Assembly (NCBI RefSeq): GCF_030814655.1
Contig: NZ_JAUSVK010000001.1
Span: forward strand, 6,765,001-6,829,000
DNA length: 64,000 nucleotides
Reading direction: 5' to 3'
Source of the DNA: Labrys monachus
Lineage (GTDB): Bacteria > Pseudomonadota > Alphaproteobacteria > Rhizobiales > Labraceae
The position numbers were made by a program, and so were the translations under genes. Under the pieces are notes generated by a model. The model worked only from the letters and a program-made list of their open reading frames with translations, had not been told where the DNA came from and did not search any database. Below, one piece after another: positions 62,422 to 64,000 of this stretch. How positions within the stretch are numbered: position 1 is the stretch's first letter; every line of letters starts with the position of its first letter.

Positions 62422-63456
62422 GTGGGTTACAAGGTCGCCGTCGTGGGCGCCACAGGCAATGTGGGCCGCGAAATGCTGAACATCCTGGCCGAGCGGGCCT
62501 TCCCCGCCGATGAAGTGGTTGCTCTGGCCTCGCGCCGCAGCCTGGGCACGGACGTTTCGTATGGCGACAAAACGCTGAAAACCAAGGTCCTCGACAATTA
62601 CGACTTCTCCGACACCGACATCGCGCTGATGTCGGCGGGCGGCGACATCTCCCGGGAATGGTCGCCGAAGATCGGCGCGCAGGGTTGTGTCGTCATCGAC
62701 AATTCCTCGGCCTGGCGCTACGATTCCGACGTGCCGCTGATCGTTCCGGAAGTGAATGCCGACGCCGTCGCCGGCTTCACCAAGAAGAACATCATCGCCA
62801 ATCCCAACTGCTCCACGGCGCAGCTCGTCGTGGCGCTGAAGCCGCTGCATGATCGCTTCGGCATCAAGCGCGTCGTCGTCTCGACCTATCAGTCGGTGTC
62901 CGGCGCGGGCAAGGAAGGCATGGACGAATTGTTCGCCCAGACCAAGGCCATCTACGTCAACGCCGCGGTCGAGGAGAAGAAGTTCCCCAAGCGCATCGCC
63001 TTCAACGTCATCCCGCATATCGATGTCTTCATGGAAGACGGATATACGAAGGAAGAGTGGAAGATGATGGTCGAGACCAAGAAGATCCTCGACCCCAAGA
63101 TCAAGCTGACGGCGACCTGCGTCCGCGTGCCCGTGTTCATCGGCCATTCGGAGGCCGTCAACATCGAGTTCGAGAAGCCGGTCACCGCCGAGGAGGCGCG
63201 CGATATCCTGCGTTCGGCGCCGGGCTGCCTCGTCGTCGACAAGCGCGAGCCGGGCGGCTACATCACGCCCTACGAGGCCTCGGGCGAGGATGCGACCTAT
63301 ATCTCGCGCATCCGCGAGGACATCACGGTCGAGAACGGGCTGGCGATGTGGATCGTCTCGGACAATCTGCGCAAGGGCGCCGCGCTCAACGCGATCCAGA
63401 TCGCCGAGGCGCTGGTGAACCGCAAGCTGCTGCGCGCCAAGAAGAAGGCGGCCTGA
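62422..63456 (+). CDS. asd: Aspartate-semialdehyde dehydrogenase
   Basis: 344 residues from GTG 62422 with a GGAGAAGGA ribosome-binding site. Motifs: GYKVAVVGATGNVGREML, SAGGDISREWSPK, VIDNSSAWRYDSDVP, IIANPNCSTAQLVVAL (catalytic Cys), STYQSVSGAGKEGMDEL and VRVPVFIGHSEAVN (His). Reduces aspartyl phosphate to the semialdehyde for Lys, Met and Thr synthesis and diaminopimelate. Confidence 0.96.
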   Translation: MGYKVAVVGATGNVGREMLNILAERAFPADEVVALASRRSLGTDVSYGDKTLKTKVLDNYDFSDTDIALMSAGGDISREWSPKIGAQGCVVIDNSSAWRYDSDVPLIVPEVNADAVAGFTKKNIIANPNCSTAQLVVALKPLHDRFGIKRVVVSTYQSVSGAGKEGMDELFAQTKAIYVNAAVEEKKFPKRIAFNVIPHIDVFMEDGYTKEEWKMMVETKKILDPKIKLTATCVRVPVFIGHSEAVNIEFEKPVTAEEARDILRSAPGCLVVDKREPGGYITPYEASGEDATYISRIREDITVENGLAMWIVSDNLRKGAALNAIQIAEALVNRKLLRAKKKAA

Positions 63457-63515
63457 CCGCCACCAAGACCGGATGCGGCCGGCAGGCCGCATCCACGCCG
63501 GATCGGCGCGGGGCG

Positions 63516-63617
63516 GGAGCGCGGACATCCTGTCCGCATCCTATCTTTGCTTAGAGGACCGGCGTTTCCAGGAGCGGGCGGGCGACATGGCAAGCCATGC
63601 GCCGGGATGTCCGCTCC
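63516..63617. repeat. Inverted repeat of GGAGCGCGGACATCC type, family A
   Basis: GGAGCGCGGACATCC (63516-63530) and inverted GGATGTCCGCTCC (63605-63617; lacks the extra GC), between asd and the permease gene. Confidence 0.6.
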
Positions 63618-63629
63618 GCCGGGGATTTC

Positions 63630-64000
63630 ATGTCAGCCGTCGACTCCACACCCCGTCCGGCCCTTTCCTCGCCGGTGCTGGCCGCCCTGTTCGTGCCGCT
63701 GTGGTCGACAGGCTTCGTCACGGCGCGGCTGGTGGCGCCGCATGCCGAGCCGCTGACCTTTCTCGGCCTGCGCTTCGGCGCGGCGGGCCTGCTGCTGGCG
63801 ATCTACGCGCTCTATCGCGGCGCGCTCTGGCCCGCGACGCTGCGCGGCTGGCTCGACGCTTTCGTCGCCGGCATGCTGATCCACGGGCTCTATCTCGGTG
63901 CCGTGTTCTGGTCGGTGGCGCATGGCCTGCCCTCCGGCATTTCGGCCCTGGTCGCGGGGCTGCAGCCGCTGCTCACCGGCCTTCTCGCCAGGCCGCTGCT
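63630..64000 (+). CDS. EamA/DMT-family permease (N-terminal part, runs off the window)
   Basis: About 123 residues are visible from ATG 63630. LAALFVPLWSTGFVTARLVAPHAEPLTFLGLRFGAAGLLLAIYAL is the typical EamA domain start (LWSTGFV...RF), followed by more hydrophobic helices (LIHGLYLGAVFWSVAHGLPSGISALVAGLQPLLTGLLA, showing the ALxxGLQPLLT motif). Drug/metabolite transporter superfamily, inner membrane. The stop codon is outside the window. Confidence 0.85.
   Translation, partial: MSAVDSTPRPALSSPVLAALFVPLWSTGFVTARLVAPHAEPLTFLGLRFGAAGLLLAIYALYRGALWPATLRGWLDAFVAGMLIHGLYLGAVFWSVAHGLPSGISALVAGLQPLLTGLLARPL

Overview
The window is GC-rich, gene-dense bacterial DNA. It looks like an alphaproteobacterium of the order Hyphomicrobiales (Rhizobiales). 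The evidence is a MucR/Ros-type regulator, a rhizobial Omp_2-type porin, the purH / heparinase-like / rsmB neighbourhood, a chorismate mutase-hisC-tyrC operon, and the small secreted Gly/Tyr/His-rich proteins common in this order. I cannot name the genus from the sequence alone.

Layout. 1-5 kb: housekeeping genes (purH start, heparinase-like protein, rsmB, a secreted L,D-transpeptidase-like protein). 5.2-11.4 kb: a five-gene operon on the minus strand, lower in GC than its flanks. It encodes an alpha/beta hydrolase with a C-terminal adaptor-like domain, an all-helical GASH-like protein, two different P-loop GTPases (one with an N-terminal Cys cluster) and a large GAP1-like protein. This matches the GTPase-centred biological-conflict (GAP1/GASH/double-GTPase) systems and is the most interesting locus here. 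11.8-25.4 kb: MFS permease, a secreted UbiC-like protein, cupin, YaiI, UbiB-type kinase, the aromatic amino acid operon, an intact IS630 element with a -1 frameshift transposase, a corrinoid methyl-transfer pair (pterin methyltransferase plus ferredoxin/ASKHA reactivase) and a DUF2461 protein.

25.35-28.3 kb: tRNA-Arg(CCU) followed by a 2.9 kb insertion bounded by an 18-bp repeat of the tRNA 3' end. It carries a small two-helix membrane protein, a HEPN-like protein, an IS110 transposase and a small ORF, but no integrase. 28.5-37.4 kb: a small S1-domain protein, a 1905-residue Gly-rich autotransporter, a 1.7 kb stretch without clear genes, and a HigBA-like toxin-antitoxin pair with a visible operator. 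37.5-44.4 kb: a complete malonate decarboxylase operon (mdcACDEGBH) divergent from a GntR-family regulator, with a nested inverted repeat between them.

45-54 kb: a porin, an RsbQ-like hydrolase paired with a PAS-GGDEF diguanylate cyclase, a lone gp25-like protein, a MucR regulator with one altered zinc ligand, small hypothetical proteins, a cytosine-deaminase-like amidohydrolase and a frameshifted lipoprotein. 54.6-64 kb: lytic transglycosylase, ALDH7-type dehydrogenase (amaB-like), priA, leuB, nhaA, asd and the start of a DMT permease. Intergenic spacers carry several families of long inverted repeats (22.4, 59.7, 61.05 and 63.55 kb), a tandem repeat at 14.0-14.35 kb and a short dispersed CTAGAGCAAA-type motif.

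All assignments were made by eye from protein sequence. No database search was run.
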